Source of the DNA: Trichopria drosophilae
Lineage: Eukaryota > Arthropoda > Insecta > Hymenoptera > Diapriidae
Reading direction: 5' to 3'
Assembly (NCBI GenBank): GCA_030407085.1
Contig: CM059587.1
Span: 105,855,501-105,919,500 of the forward strand
DNA: 64,000 bases
Shown: piece by piece, positions 62,977 to 64,000 of the stretch
Numbering within the stretch: position 1 is the stretch's first letter
Layout of the letters: every line of letters starts with the position of its first letter
Made by a program: the position numbers and the translations under genes
The notes under the pieces: generated by a model
Told to the model about the DNA's origin: nothing
What the model saw: only the letters and a program-made list of their open reading frames with translations
Databases searched by the model: none

Positions 62977-64000
62977 ATGTGACTCAATTTTGTTATTTTT
63001 CTATATTTGTTGAAACGTTCTTAATAAAAACTAAACATCTACTAATCTAGCATATTGGAAATTTGTCCGATTTTCAAGGTTTATTAATTTTTTTCTGTTT
63101 ATTGTTAGCAATCTTTAGAACGTTTGGAGCATCAATACAAGGTTCCAACCTCGTATTAATAACGTTTGATTAATAACGCAAAAGTGTCAAAACACTCATA
63201 TAGAGGGAGGGAGGGGGGGAGTTATCGAAGGCGTCCGGAAATACTCGAATATGGACGAATTCTCCTTGCATCCATATATTAGTATGCTTTCAAATGGATT
63301 CAACTTCTGTATAATTTCTTCGGAACTGGACGCGTGCAATCGGTTAATTTCGACTTACCAAAGATCTTTCAGGGCATAAATTAGACAAGTCATATCATGG
63401 ACATTACCTAACAATATTATATAGGTATCAGTGAATCATGAGAATTGTTTGACAAACTAGGTATGTTTCGATGTTACTAACTGAAGGTTAACAGGGTTAT
63501 ATTACCTATTCTTTTCTTATGTACTGGGTAATATTTCATAATACATCTAAATGTATACAGTTCAGCTGTGAGCACAAACCTAAATTGTAGGGTTGGAGTA
63601 TGTTGAGCTTCGGCTGCCATCATAATTGTCACCTCTCTGAGATCCAAAAACGTCATGACTAAGCCGTAAATAGTCTACAAAAGAAATTGAAATCTTCCCA
63701 AACTGCAGGGTCTCACACCAAATTTACTATACTATAAAGGAATATTTGCAAAGTGTCCATTGTAACTAAAAAATTAACAGCACAGATCTAGTAACATACT
63801 ACTAAAACTAGTTCACGTTACATAACCTCACATTTCGAAACTCCCTACGAAAATTTTATTACGTACATCCATAAAATATGCGAGATATGTACACGAAGTT
63901 AAAAATGATTTACGGCTCAATGCCCTCGAAGGTGTCCACTTGGACGTAGTCGAGTAATAGCGAGCCTAAAGCTATCGAGCTATCGATTCCGTTGAAAAGT
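62977..64000 (+). repeat. Segmental duplication copy B, cut by the window edge
   Basis: Second copy of the block at 54435-55139, about 8.86 kb downstream. Relative to copy A it carries roughly 320 extra bases around 63190-63660, including a G-rich run at 63207-63222. Copy A has about 45 bases near 54490-54535 that are absent here. Similarity is still at its strongest at the last base of the window, so the duplication must continue beyond it. Confidence 0.9.

Noticed and set aside
63207..63222. G-rich run as a possible G-quadruplex
   Set aside because: Fits loosely, but lies in variable duplicated DNA with no other support.

Overview
The window looks like a stretch of AT-rich insect nuclear genome, most likely from a hymenopteran (bee, wasp, ant or sawfly). 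The evidence is an intron-containing odorant receptor gene of the insect seven-transmembrane type, whose N-terminal wording (DFEW..GLNRYSLK..G.WPDE) and C-terminal wording (FTSILNTIAGYVSML) I recognise from hymenopteran receptors. Long AT-rich gene deserts broken by short CpG-rich islands also fit. I cannot name the genus.

Only one protein-coding gene can be supported: an intact odorant receptor on the + strand with seven exons between 57251 and 61435, encoding 407 residues. It includes a 28-base first coding exon that an open-reading-frame scan would miss. The block just upstream of it (54435-55139) recurs at 62977-64000. The last 193 bases of the two copies differ at only two positions. The window therefore seems to end just before another unit of a tandem receptor cluster.

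Layout. 1-13.5 kb is AT-rich with long inverted (foldback) repeats at 1.85-2.48, 2.77-3.50 and 11.81-12.64 kb and tRNA-derived relics. 13.7-14.45 kb is a CpG-rich, promoter-like island that may carry a 5' noncoding exon, with a decayed copy near 8.5 kb. From about 14.6 to 43 kb the DNA is a mosaic of 'motif domains', each saturated with its own short word: a 270-base repeat (14.7-15.4), GATAAC/GTTATC (15.4-19.2), GTTGTTATT (20.4-24.7), AAGTCCGA (25.8-28.7), TTCAAACATTTTG (29.7-39.6) and a 66-base tandem array (42.2-43.1). CpG-richer islands lie between many of these. 43.4-53 kb holds CpG-rich islands, several perfect hairpins and a TTAA-flanked nonautonomous transposon. 54.4-64 kb is the receptor locus.

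No intact tRNA, rRNA or CRISPR array was seen. Most other open reading frames are low-complexity or have no recognisable family and are treated as chance. All reading was by eye, so repeat boundaries are approximate (often tens of bases).
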